64,000 nt of DNA from Nocardioides luteus (GTDB lineage: Bacteria > Actinomycetota > Actinomycetes > Propionibacteriales > Nocardioidaceae). The notes beneath the pieces were generated by a model that made no database searches, was not told the origin of the DNA, and saw nothing but the letters and a program-made list of their open reading frames with translations. Location of the stretch: assembly GCF_015752315.1 (NCBI RefSeq), contig NZ_JADOVJ010000001.1, positions 3,402,501-3,466,500 of the forward strand, in the 5' to 3' direction. The position numbers were made by a program, and so were the translations under genes. Below, piece after piece: positions 7,975-16,171 of the stretch (its first letter is position 1; every line of letters starts with the position of its first letter).

Positions 7975-10662
7975 TCAGTGGGCGGCTTCGTGCCAGGACA
8001 GACCGGTGCCGACGGAGACGTCGAGGGGGACGTTGAGGTCGGCGGCGGAGCCCATCTGGGCGCGTACGAGGGACTCCAGCGCCTCGCGTTCGCCGGGCGC
8101 CACCTCGAAGACGAGCTCGTCGTGGACCTGGAGGAGCATCCGGGAGGAGAGGCCGGCCTCGTCGATGGCGGCCTGGACCCGCAGCATGGCGACCTTGATC
8201 AGGTCGGCGGCGGAGCCCTGGATCGGGGCGTTGAGCGCCATCCGCTCGGCGGTCTCCCGCCGCTGACGGTTGTCGGAGAGCAGGTCGGGGAGGTAGCGGC
8301 GGCGGCCCATGATGGTCTCGGTGTAGCCCGTGCGCCGGGCCTCCTCGACCAGGCTGCGCAGGTAGTCGCGGATGCCGCCGAAGGTCTCGAAGTACTCCTC
8401 CATCAGCCCCCTGGCCTCCGAAGGCTCGATGCCGAGCTGCTGGGAGAGACCGAAGGCGGACAGGCCGTAGGCGAGGCCGTAGTTCATCGCCTTGATCTTG
8501 GCCCGCTGCTCCACCGAGACTGCGTCGGGATCGACGCCGAAGACCCGCGCCGCGGTGATCGAGTGGAAGTCGCGCCCGGAGCGGAACGCCTCGATGAGCA
8601 GCTCGTCCTCGGACAGGTGGGCCATGATCCGCATCTCGATCTGCGAATAGTCGGCCGTCATCAAGGACTCGAACCCGCCACCGACGACGAAGCCCTTGCG
8701 GATCCCGCGGCCCTCCTCGGTGCGTACCGGGATGTTCTGCAGGTTGGGCTCTGTCGAGGAGAGCCGTCCCGTGGCCGCGATGGTCTGGTTGAAGGTGGTG
8801 TGGATCCGGCCGTCGTCCTGCACGGTCTTCAGCAGGCCCTCGATCGTGACCCGCAGCCGGGTGACGTCGCGGTGACGCAGCAGCGCGAGCAGGAACGGGT
8901 GCTCGGTCTTCACGTAGAGCTGCTGGAGCGCGTCGGCGTCGGTGGTCCAGCCGGTCTTGGTGCGCTTCGTCTTCGGCATATCGAGCTCGTCGAAGAGCAC
9001 CACCTGCAGCTGCTTGGGCGAGCCGAGATTGATCTCCTTGCCGATCACGCCGTAGGCCTCGTCGGCCGCCTGCTTCATCTGGCCGGCGAAGTGGCGCTCC
9101 AGCGCGTCGAGGTGCTCGGTGTCGACCGCGATGCCGGTCTTCTCCATCCGCGCCAGCAGGTGCAGCAGCGGAAGCTCCACCTCGGAGAGCAGCCGGTGTC
9201 CGCCGGCGGCCTCGACCGCCGAGTCGAGCTCAGCGGCCAGGTCGAGCACGGCCCGGGCGTAGAGCATCGAGGTCGTCGCCACCCCGTCACCGCCGACCTC
9301 GTCGTCGCCGAAGAGCGACTCCTGGCCGCCGTCGTCCTCCTGCTTGAGCTCACGCTTGAGATAGCGCAGGGTCAGGTCGGCGAGGTCGTAGGAGCGCTGG
9401 TCGGGAGCCACGATGTAGGCCGAGAGCGCCGTGTCGGTCACCAGCCCGCGCAGCGACCAGCCGTGGGCGTCGATCGCCAGCTCCGGCCCCTTGGCGTCGT
9501 GCATGATCTTGGGCTTCGTGGCGTCGGCGAGCCAGCCGGCCAGCGCCGCCTCGTCCTCGGGGGTGAACCCCTCCACCCCCGCGTACGCCGCACGCTCCTG
9601 CGTCGCGAAGCCGAACCCGTCCACGCGGCCGGTGCCGGAACCCCAGGCTCCGCGCACGTGCAGACCGACCGGCGTGGTCCCGAGCTCGGCCAGGAAGGCT
9701 CCGACGGCGCCGGGGGCCAGCGTCTCGCCCTCCAGCGCGAACCCGCTCTCGTCGACCGGGACGTCGTCCTCCGGCGCGAGCACGTCGGTGATCCGGGTGC
9801 GGATCTCGCCACGGAACTCGAGCTCGTCGAGGAGCTCGAGCGCGGCCGCGCGGTCCCACTCGACCCGGCCGAGATCGGTCGGGCCGACCTCGAGCGGAAG
9901 GTCGCGCACCAGCGCGTTGAGCCGCCGGTTGCGCATCACGTCACCGAGGTGGGCACGGAGGTTGTCGCCGGCCTTGCCCTTGATCTGGTCGGCGTGGGTG
10001 ATCACGTTGTCGAGGCCGTCGTAGGTGTTGATCCACTTGGCGGCGGTCTTCGGCCCCACTCCCGGGATGCCGGGCAGGTTGTCGGAGTCCTCCCCCACCA
10101 GCGCGGCCAGCTCGGGATAGCGGTGCGGCGGGACGCCGTACTTCGTCTCGACGGCCTCCGGCGTCATCCGCGCCAGGTCGGAGACGCCGCGCATCGGGTA
10201 GAGCACGGTGGAGGACTCGGTGACCAGCTGCAGCGAGTCGCGGTCGCCGGTCAGGATCAGCACCTCCATCCCGGCTTCGAGCCCCTGGGTCACCAGGGTC
10301 GCGATGATGTCGTCGGCCTCGTAGCCCGCGACGGACAGGTGGCGGATGTGCAGCACGTCGAGCAGCCGCTGGATCAGCGGCAGCTGGGACTTGAACTCGT
10401 CGGGGGTCTTGTTGCGCTTGGCCTTGTATTCGGAGTATTCCTCCAACCGGAACGTCTGCCGCGACAGGTCGAAGGCGACCGCGACGTGGGTCGGGGTCTC
10501 GTCGCGCAGCACGTTGACCAGCATCGAGGTGAAGCCGTAGACGGCATTGGTGTTCTGCCCCGTGACGGTCGAGAAGTTCTCCACCGGCAGGGCGAAGAAG
10601 GCCCGGTAGGCCAGCGAGTGCCCATCGAGAAGGAGCAGTCGGTCACGCGTCACATCAGCCAC
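7975..10662 (-). CDS. polA: DNA polymerase I
   Basis: 895 residues; repairs DNA and processes Okazaki fragments. The N-terminal ~290 residues form the 5'-3' exonuclease/flap domain (LLLDGHSLAYRAFFALP; GYEADDIIATL). The C-terminal polymerase has motif A (TADYSQIEMRIMAHLS), the O-helix (MNYGLAYGLS) and motif C (LLQVHDELVFEV). The middle domain lacks the D-x-E of an active proofreading exonuclease (the strand reads PVGLHVRG), as usual for actinobacterial Pol I, so 3'-5' proofreading is probably absent. GTG 10662 lies 6 nt after a -10-like box, suggesting a leaderless mRNA. Divergent from the thioesterase gene. Confidence 0.97.
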   Translation of the reverse strand: MADVTRDRLLLLDGHSLAYRAFFALPVENFSTVTGQNTNAVYGFTSMLVNVLRDETPTHVAVAFDLSRQTFRLEEYSEYKAKRNKTPDEFKSQLPLIQRLLDVLHIRHLSVAGYEADDIIATLVTQGLEAGMEVLILTGDRDSLQLVTESSTVLYPMRGVSDLARMTPEAVETKYGVPPHRYPELAALVGEDSDNLPGIPGVGPKTAAKWINTYDGLDNVITHADQIKGKAGDNLRAHLGDVMRNRRLNALVRDLPLEVGPTDLGRVEWDRAAALELLDELEFRGEIRTRITDVLAPEDDVPVDESGFALEGETLAPGAVGAFLAELGTTPVGLHVRGAWGSGTGRVDGFGFATQERAAYAGVEGFTPEDEAALAGWLADATKPKIMHDAKGPELAIDAHGWSLRGLVTDTALSAYIVAPDQRSYDLADLTLRYLKRELKQEDDGGQESLFGDDEVGGDGVATTSMLYARAVLDLAAELDSAVEAAGGHRLLSEVELPLLHLLARMEKTGIAVDTEHLDALERHFAGQMKQAADEAYGVIGKEINLGSPKQLQVVLFDELDMPKTKRTKTGWTTDADALQQLYVKTEHPFLLALLRHRDVTRLRVTIEGLLKTVQDDGRIHTTFNQTIAATGRLSSTEPNLQNIPVRTEEGRGIRKGFVVGGGFESLMTADYSQIEMRIMAHLSEDELLIEAFRSGRDFHSITAARVFGVDPDAVSVEQRAKIKAMNYGLAYGLSAFGLSQQLGIEPSEARGLMEEYFETFGGIRDYLRSLVEEARRTGYTETIMGRRRYLPDLLSDNRQRRETAERMALNAPIQGSAADLIKVAMLRVQAAIDEAGLSSRMLLQVHDELVFEVAPGEREALESLVRAQMGSAADLNVPLDVSVGTGLSWHEAAH

Positions 10663-10668
10663 GGTCCG

Positions 10669-10674
10669 ACTCTA
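10669..10674 (-). promoter_or_regulatory. -10 box of polA, leaderless
   Basis: TAGAGT on the minus strand ends 6 nt before the polA GTG, so the expected transcript start coincides with the start codon. No Shine-Dalgarno sequence is seen. Confidence 0.5.
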
Positions 10675-10723
10675 TCCACGACCACCGACAACAGGCTCAA
10701 CCGCCGCGTGCGAACATGCATCC

Positions 10724-11176
10724 ATGACCGATGCACTCCACACCACCGACCCCGCCGAGATCGCGAAGTTCGTCGGGTCGCTCCCCCAGGGCGCGGGCGC
10801 ACTCAACGAGAAGATGGGCGTCGAGATCCTCGAGATCTCGGCAGAGAAGGTCGTCGGCACGATGCCGGTCGACGGCAACACCCAGCCCTACGGTCTGCTC
10901 CACGGCGGCGCCTCGGTCGTCCTCGCCGAGACCCTCGGCTCGATCGGCTCCGGCATCCACGGCCACTCGCTGAGCAAGATCGCCGTCGGCGTGGACATCA
11001 ACGCCACCCACCACCGCTCGGCGACATCCGGCGTCGTGACCGGCACCGCGACCGCGATCCACCTGGGGCGGAACTCCGCGGCGTACGAGATCGTGATCAC
11101 CGACGAGCGCGGCAAGCGGGTCTGCACCTCGCGGATCACCTGCGCGCTGATCGCCGCCCCGCAGATCTCGAACTGA
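10724..11176 (+). CDS. PaaI-type hotdog-fold thioesterase
   Basis: 150 residues. It carries the hotdog-fold signature LLHGGASVVLAETLGS at about residues 58-73, with the HGG turn and the catalytic-type acidic residue, and the following GVDINATHHRSA strand, typical of PaaI/YdiI-like acyl-CoA thioesterases. These hydrolyse phenylacetyl-CoA-type or 1,4-dihydroxy-2-naphthoyl-CoA thioesters; which substrate is used here cannot be told. Cytosolic, likely a homotetramer by family. Transcribed alone, divergent from polA, and ends before a strong bidirectional terminator. Confidence 0.88.
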   Translation: MTDALHTTDPAEIAKFVGSLPQGAGALNEKMGVEILEISAEKVVGTMPVDGNTQPYGLLHGGASVVLAETLGSIGSGIHGHSLSKIAVGVDINATHHRSATSGVVTGTATAIHLGRNSAAYEIVITDERGKRVCTSRITCALIAAPQISN

Positions 11177-11187
11177 TACGCGAAAGA

Positions 11188-11212
11188 GCCCCGGAGCGTG
11201 TCGCTCCGGGGC
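11188..11212. terminator. bidirectional hairpin terminator (thioesterase / livJ)
   Basis: A perfect 11-bp GC stem (11188-11198 with 11202-11212) closes a 3-nt loop between two converging genes. There is no U tract, as is common in actinobacteria. Confidence 0.8.
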
Positions 11213-11227
11213 CCCTCGTCGGCTGGA

Positions 11228-12496
11228 TCAGACCTCGCCAGCGATGTACTTGACGGGCGCGTAGGTCGCCTTGTCGTTGTACTGGTAGATACCGATGGAC
11301 GCGGCGGTCGGGCTACCGGTCTCGCCGAGCTCGATCGGGCCGGACTTGCCGTCGTAGTCGATGTCCTTGCCGTCCTCGATGAGCTTGACGCAGTCGGCGT
11401 ACGTCTCGCACTTCTCACCACCGGTGGTGATGTCGACGATCTCCTTGGCGATGGCCTCGCCCGCGTCGCTGTCGGCCTTCACCGCAGCCAGCGCGGAGAC
11501 GATGGTGGCGTCGTAGGACTCGGCGGCGTAGGAGTAGTCGGCCAGCTTCGGGTCGACCTTGAGGAGCTGCTCCTTGAAGTCACCGGTGGTCTCGGCGCCG
11601 GGCAGGGTGCCCTTGACGCCCTTGAGCTCACCCTTGGTGAAGTCCTTGGAGTAGTCCGACAGGTTGCCGTCGACGAAGTAGGTCGGCAGCTTCGAGGGAC
11701 CGGCACCCGCGGCGATGAGCTGCGGGATGAGCTTCTTGGTCTCCTCGAACGCGATCACGACGACCGCGTCCGCGCCGGCACCGGCGATCTCGTTGATCTG
11801 GGCGTCGAACGAGGTGGCGTCCTCGGAGTAGAACGCCGTGGTGGCGACCTTGGAGCCGGCACCCTCGAGGTTGGCCTTGACCTCCTCGGCGAGCGTCTCA
11901 CCGTAGGCGTCCTGGCGGGCCAGGATCGCGACGTTGGTGCGCTTGTCCTCGAGCAGCAGGTTGGCCATGACGGCGCCCTGCAGGATGTCGGACGGAGCCG
12001 TGCGGAAGTAGAGGTCCGGCTTGGCGAAGTCACCCTCGTCGAACTCGGTCGAGGTGTTGGCCGGCGAGAACATCACGGTGCCGGACGACATGATCTTGTC
12101 GATCACGGTCATCGACACGCCCGAGGAGGCCGTACCGACGATCACGTCGGACTTGGCGTCGATGAGCTTGTCGGCCTCGGCCGGAGCGATCGCGGAGGTC
12201 GTGTCACCGGAGTCGGCCACGACGGACACGACGTCCTTGCCGAGCACACCACCGGCGGCGTTGATGTCCTGGATCGCCAGGTCGGAGCCGGCGAACTCGG
12301 GCGGGCCGAGGAACGCGAGGCTTCCGGTCTGCGGGAGGAGCTGCCCGATGGTGAGAGTGCCGTCGCCCTTGGCGGCAGCCTTCTTCTCCGGCTCCTCGGA
12401 AGCGGTCTCGCCGCCGCAGGCGGCGAGGGTGAAGCTGAGCGCCAAGGCGCCGGCGCCCGCGGTCAGCTTCATCCAGGTAGAGGATGATGAGTTCAC
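11228..12496 (-). CDS. livJ: branched-chain amino acid ABC transporter, substrate-binding lipoprotein
   Basis: 422 residues from GTG 12496, chosen because a GAGGGA ribosome site sits at good spacing and because the frame upstream is not signal-like. The N-terminus is a lipoprotein signal (TAGAGALALSFTLAACGG) with lipobox LAAC, so the protein should be anchored outside the membrane. The body is a type I periplasmic-binding (Leu/Ile/Val-binding) fold: IGQLLPQTGSLAFLGP near the start and DINAAGGVLGKDV. It binds the ligand for the LivHMGF importer encoded at 13452-17512. Ligand identity (Leu/Ile/Val, urea or amides) is not decided by sequence. Confidence 0.88.
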   Translation of the reverse strand: MNSSSSTWMKLTAGAGALALSFTLAACGGETASEEPEKKAAAKGDGTLTIGQLLPQTGSLAFLGPPEFAGSDLAIQDINAAGGVLGKDVVSVVADSGDTTSAIAPAEADKLIDAKSDVIVGTASSGVSMTVIDKIMSSGTVMFSPANTSTEFDEGDFAKPDLYFRTAPSDILQGAVMANLLLEDKRTNVAILARQDAYGETLAEEVKANLEGAGSKVATTAFYSEDATSFDAQINEIAGAGADAVVVIAFEETKKLIPQLIAAGAGPSKLPTYFVDGNLSDYSKDFTKGELKGVKGTLPGAETTGDFKEQLLKVDPKLADYSYAAESYDATIVSALAAVKADSDAGEAIAKEIVDITTGGEKCETYADCVKLIEDGKDIDYDGKSGPIELGETGSPTAASIGIYQYNDKATYAPVKYIAGEV

Positions 12497-12552
12497 TGCT
12501 TTGTCCCTCTTTCGTATGGGCTGGCCCGGCTCACGCCGGACCTTGCGGAGAC

Positions 12553-12581
12553 ACATTAGAGACGGTCGGTAGGCGAATCAC
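12553..12581 (-). promoter_or_regulatory. candidate promoter of livJ
   Basis: On the minus strand GTGATT (12581-12576) and TAATGT (12558-12553) are separated by exactly 17 bp. The transcript would have a leader of about 50 nt ending in the GAGGGA site of livJ. The -35 matches consensus only in part. Confidence 0.4.
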
Positions 12582-12743
12582 CCGAGGGACCTGTCTTTTC
12601 ACCAATCCGTTACATCTCCCCCATGGCATCATTGCCTGGGTTGCCGCCATGATCGGCTCCGTATCATCGGGGCCGAGGTGACCCATGATCACTCGGGGAA
12701 CCCGATTCCCGCCAGGAACAGGCACGATCGTGGAGGAATTGTG

Positions 12744-12785
12744 ATGATCTGTACGCACGGCGCCCATGGAGGACCGACTCGATGA
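12744..12785 (+). CDS. possible 13-residue leader peptide before the GNAT gene
   Basis: A GGAGGA ribosome site is followed at 12744 by an ATG frame of 13 codons (MICTHGAHGGPTR); an in-frame GTG lies one codon earlier. Its stop overlaps the GNAT start (12782) by 4 nt, as in translationally coupled leaders. The GNAT gene also has its own GGAGGA. It may be chance; no attenuator structure was recognised. Confidence 0.3.
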   Translation: MICTHGAHGGPTR

Positions 12786-13375
12786 GCAGGGTGCCCGTGA
12801 CGGTGCGGGAGGCTCGAGCCGACGACGCGCTCTTCCTCCTCGGCATCTGGCAGGACTCGCTGCGGATGACCGACGCCCAGGAGCAGCTGGGCGACCTCGA
12901 GACCATCATCCGTGGCGCCGACGCCTCCCCCGACCAGCGCCTCCTGGTCGCCGAGTGCGGCACCGAGCCCGTCGGCGCGGTCTACCTGTGTGCCACGACC
13001 TTCGGTCCGCTCAACCTGGAGCCGACCGTGCAGATCTTCGCGCCCCACGTCGTCCCCAGCTTCCGCCGCCGCGGGGTGGGCCGGATGCTGATGGAGTCGG
13101 CCGTCGCCTTCGCGGAAGAGCGCGGGGTCAGGACGATCGCCGCCGCGGCCTCCGCCGGCGGCCGTGACGGCAACCGGTTCCTCGCCCGGCTCGGCCTCGG
13201 CGCCCAGGCGGTCATGCGGGTGGCGCCGACCGCGGTCGTACGCTCCCGCCTCAACGTCCTCGGCCGCGCCCTCCCCCACCACGCCCGTCTGCAGCGCAGC
13301 CCGAAGCAGTCCAGCGCCGTCGGCGAGCTGCTCGCCGCCCGGCGCTCCCAGCGGCGCTCGCACACCGTCGCCTGA
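12782..13375 (+). CDS. GNAT family N-acetyltransferase
   Basis: 197 residues with a GGAGGA site 9 nt before ATG. The acetyl-CoA-binding motif A is visible as VPSFRRRGVGRMLMESAVAFAEERG (about residues 93-117, R-x-x-G-x-G/A core), and the N-terminus (VREARADDALFLLGIW) is typical of GNAT domains. The C-terminal ~50 residues are Arg/Ser-rich and extend beyond the fold. Substrate unknown. It sits alone between livJ and livF on the opposite strand. A similarly placed acetyltransferase beside Liv genes is known in related genomes, but a functional link is not evident. Confidence 0.85.
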   Translation: MSRVPVTVREARADDALFLLGIWQDSLRMTDAQEQLGDLETIIRGADASPDQRLLVAECGTEPVGAVYLCATTFGPLNLEPTVQIFAPHVVPSFRRRGVGRMLMESAVAFAEERGVRTIAAAASAGGRDGNRFLARLGLGAQAVMRVAPTAVVRSRLNVLGRALPHHARLQRSPKQSSAVGELLAARRSQRRSHTVA

Positions 13376-13393
13376 GCCACCCGACGGCAGAAG

Positions 13394-13436
13394 ACGACCG
13401 GGGCCCCGGAGCAGCACGCTCCGGGGCCCCGGTCGT
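13394..13436. terminator. bidirectional hairpin terminator (GNAT / livF)
   Basis: A perfect 19-bp stem (13394-13412 with 13418-13436) and a 5-nt loop lie between the converging GNAT and livF genes. One of the strongest hairpins in the window. Confidence 0.88.
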
Positions 13437-13451
13437 TCGGGACGTACGCCC

Positions 13452-14231
13452 TCAGTCCTCCTTGGCACCCAGGGTGCCGAGGTAGAGCTCGATCACCTTC
13501 GGGTCGTCGGCGAGCTCACGGCCGGCGCCGGTGTAGGCGTTGCGGCCCTGGTCGAGCACGTAGCCGCGGTCGCAGATCTGCAGGCAGCGGCGGGCGTTCT
13601 GCTCGACCATCACGACCGAGACGCCGGCCTTGTTGATCTTGCGGGTCTGGACGAAGACCTCGTCCTGCATGACCGGCGAGAGCCCCGCGGAGGGCTCGTC
13701 CAGCAGCAGGACCGACGGCTCCATCATCAGCGCCCGGCCCATCGCGACCATCTGGCGCTCACCGCCGGAGAGCCCGCCGGCACGCTGCTTGCGCCGCTCC
13801 CCGAGCGCCGGGAAGATCGCGGTGACGAAGTCGAACCTCTCCGCGAACTTCTTCGGGGCCTGGTAGCAGCCCATCTCGAGGTTCTCCTCGATGGTCAGGC
13901 TCGGGAAGACGTTGTTCGTCTGCGGGACGAACCCGATCCCCCGGCTGACCAGCTCGTCGGCACGCTTGCCGGTGATGTCCTCGCCGTTGAGCTTGACCGT
14001 GCCCTCGTGGATCTTGACCAGACCGAAGAGCGCCTTGAGCAGCGTCGACTTGCCGGCACCGTTGGGGCCGATGATGCCGACCAGCTCGCCGGGCTGGCAG
14101 TAGAGGTCGGTGTCGTTGAGGATGTTGACCCCGGGCAGGTAGCCGGCGATGAGCCCGTCGGCACGAAGCACCGCACCCTCGGCCTCGCTCAGGTGCTTCT
14201 CGCGGAACTGCTCCGCATCGGTGGAAGTCAC
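13452..14231 (-). CDS. livF: branched-chain amino acid ABC transporter ATPase LivF
   Basis: 259 residues. Walker A is GPNGAGKST (about residues 58-66), the ABC signature is LSGGERQMVAMGRAL and Walker B/D-loop is LLLDEPSAGLSP. The short form with the Q-loop VPQTNNVFPSLT is typical of LivF. It energises uptake as a heterodimer with LivG. GTG start in a 4-nt overlap with the livG stop shows an operon order livH-livM-livG-livF. Last gene of the operon; the 13394-13436 hairpin follows. Confidence 0.95.
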   Translation of the reverse strand: MTSTDAEQFREKHLSEAEGAVLRADGLIAGYLPGVNILNDTDLYCQPGELVGIIGPNGAGKSTLLKALFGLVKIHEGTVKLNGEDITGKRADELVSRGIGFVPQTNNVFPSLTIEENLEMGCYQAPKKFAERFDFVTAIFPALGERRKQRAGGLSGGERQMVAMGRALMMEPSVLLLDEPSAGLSPVMQDEVFVQTRKINKAGVSVVMVEQNARRCLQICDRGYVLDQGRNAYTGAGRELADDPKVIELYLGTLGAKED

Positions 14232-15181
14232 TTCGCGTCCTCCTCTTGGGCGATCTCGGCCTCGACCTCGGCCTCGAGCCGCTCTTCGTCGAGCTCGCTC
14301 AGGTCGGTGTCGTGGTGGGCCCCGAGATAGGCGTCGATGACACGCTGGTCGGCCATGACCGACTCCGGGGTGCCCTCCGCGACGATCTTGCCCTGGGCCA
14401 TCACGATGACCCAGTCGGAGATGTCACGGACCATGTCCATGTCGTGCTCGACGAAGAGGACCGTGCGGCCCTCGTCGCGCAGCGACTTCACGTGACCCAG
14501 CAGCGACTGCTTCAGGGCCGGGTTCACCCCCGCCATCGGCTCGTCGAGCATGACCAGCTCCGGGTCGACCATGAGCGCGCGGGCCATCTCCAGCAGCTTG
14601 CGCTGGCCGCCGGAGAGCGACCCGGCGAAGTCCTCACGCTTCTTGTCGAGCAGGAAGCGGGCGAGCAGCTCGTCGGCCTTCGCGGTGACCTCGTCCTCCT
14701 GCTTGCCCCACAGGAACTTGAACGGCGCGGTCCAGAACCGCTCGCCCTTCTGTCCGGTGGCGCCCAGGCGCATGTTCTCGATCACGGTGAGCTTCGCCAG
14801 CACCTTGGTGAGCTGGAAGGTGCGCACCATCCCGAGACGGGCCACCTTGTAGGGGGCGACGCCCTTGAGCGACTTGCCCTCCAGGCTCCACGAGCCGCTG
14901 TTCGGCTGGTCGAAGCCCGTCAGCAGGTTGAAGAAGGTCGTCTTGCCGGCTCCGTTGGGGCCGATCAGCGCGGTGATCGCACCCCGCTGGATCTCGACGT
15001 GGTCGACGTCGACGGCGGTGAGTCCCCCGAACGTACGCGTGATGTTGTCGGCGACCACGATCGGGTCGGGCTTCTTGCTGCCCGGCTCGGTGCTCACCCC
15101 GACGAGGCCCGCGGGCCCGGTCTTGATCTCGGCGTTCTCTGCGTTATCTGCGTTCGTCTGGTCAGTCATGTCAGCGTCCAT
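14228..15181 (-). CDS. livG: branched-chain amino acid ABC transporter ATPase LivG
   Basis: 317 residues. Walker A GPNGAGKTTFFN, signature LSGGQRKLLEMARAL and Walker B LVMLDEPMAGVNP are intact, and the MAGVNP loop is characteristic of LivG. The N-terminal ~40 and C-terminal ~30 residues are polar extensions; the C-terminus is strikingly acidic (ELDEERLEAEVEAEIAQEE). ATG 15181 overlaps the livM stop by 11 nt; ATG 15169, one base after that stop, would shorten it by four residues and is about equally likely. Works with LivF on the LivH/LivM channel. Confidence 0.95.
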   Translation of the reverse strand: MDADMTDQTNADNAENAEIKTGPAGLVGVSTEPGSKKPDPIVVADNITRTFGGLTAVDVDHVEIQRGAITALIGPNGAGKTTFFNLLTGFDQPNSGSWSLEGKSLKGVAPYKVARLGMVRTFQLTKVLAKLTVIENMRLGATGQKGERFWTAPFKFLWGKQEDEVTAKADELLARFLLDKKREDFAGSLSGGQRKLLEMARALMVDPELVMLDEPMAGVNPALKQSLLGHVKSLRDEGRTVLFVEHDMDMVRDISDWVIVMAQGKIVAEGTPESVMADQRVIDAYLGAHHDTDLSELDEERLEAEVEAEIAQEEDAK

Positions 15182-16163
15182 CGATCGCGATCTCCCTACG
15201 GTCGCCGAAGATCCCCTGGGGTCGGAAGATCATCAGCAGCATGATGGCCAGACCCAGCACGATGTAGCGGATCACGCTGGCCTGGGTGTCGGTCATGATC
15301 GCCGACGGGATCCAGCCACCTTCACCGGCCGACTGGCTGAAGAACGAGCCCAGCCCGGCGATCAGGAACCAGAACAGGACCGAACCGACGACGGGACCCA
15401 TCACCCGGGCGGCACCACCGAGCAGCAGCGCGGCGAAGGCGTAGAAGGTCATCAGCGTCGAGTAGTCGCTCGGCACGACCGAGGCCTGCTTGAGCGCCAG
15501 GAACATGCCGCCCAGACCACCGATGACGCCACCGAGCGCGAGCGCCTGCATCTTGTAGGCGAAGACGTTCTTGCCCAGCGAGCGGACCGCGTCCTCGTCC
15601 TCACGGATCGAGCGGAGCACGCGTCCCCACGGGCTGCGCATGAGCGCCCACACCAGCACGCAGCACAGGGCGACCAGGATCCAGCCGACGGTCAGGGACC
15701 ACAGGTCGTTGCGACCGAAGGAGATGATGCCGAGGTCGATGCCGCTGCTGTAGGGGTTGGCCTCCTGGAACGGCCTGGCGAAGCCGTTGAGCCCGTTGGA
15801 GCCACCGAAGGTCTCCTTGGTCTCCACGGCGCCGAAGACGAACCGCAGCACCTCGGCCGCGGCGATCGTGACGATCGCCAGATAGTCGGCGCGCAGACGC
15901 AGGGTCGGCACACCCAGGATCACGGCGAGCACCAGCGGCGCCACCAGCGCCATGACGATGCCGAGCCAGAACGGGGCATCGAAGGTGACCACCGAGACAG
16001 CCAGGCCGTACGCACCCACCGCGACGAACCCGGCCTGGCCGAAGTTGAGCAGCCCGGTGTAGCCGAAGTGGATGTTGAGGCCGATCGCGGCCAGGGCGAA
16101 GACGATCGCCTGCGGGCCGAGCGCCTGCTGCAGCGCTGCCCGGAGAATGTCGAGGATATCCAT
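15171..16163 (-). CDS. livM: branched-chain amino acid ABC transporter permease LivM
   Basis: 330 residues with about nine hydrophobic segments. The motif GYTGLLNFGQAGFVAVGAYG (about residues 34-53) and LRLRADYLAIVTIAAAEVLR (about residues 89-108) are hallmarks of LivM; the cytoplasmic EAA-like loop around SIREDEDAVRSLGKN contacts the ATPases. Forms the membrane channel with LivH. The gap to livH is 8 bp, and livG starts at its stop, so co-transcription is near certain. Confidence 0.95.
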   Translation of the reverse strand: MDILDILRAALQQALGPQAIVFALAAIGLNIHFGYTGLLNFGQAGFVAVGAYGLAVSVVTFDAPFWLGIVMALVAPLVLAVILGVPTLRLRADYLAIVTIAAAEVLRFVFGAVETKETFGGSNGLNGFARPFQEANPYSSGIDLGIISFGRNDLWSLTVGWILVALCCVLVWALMRSPWGRVLRSIREDEDAVRSLGKNVFAYKMQALALGGVIGGLGGMFLALKQASVVPSDYSTLMTFYAFAALLLGGAARVMGPVVGSVLFWFLIAGLGSFFSQSAGEGGWIPSAIMTDTQASVIRYIVLGLAIMLLMIFRPQGIFGDRREIAIDGR

Positions 16164-16171
16164 TGTCTCTC

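Noticed and set aside
7861..11253. 1130-residue plus-strand frame opposite polA
   Set aside because: Antisense shadow; it crosses the inverted repeat and has no ribosome site or family likeness.
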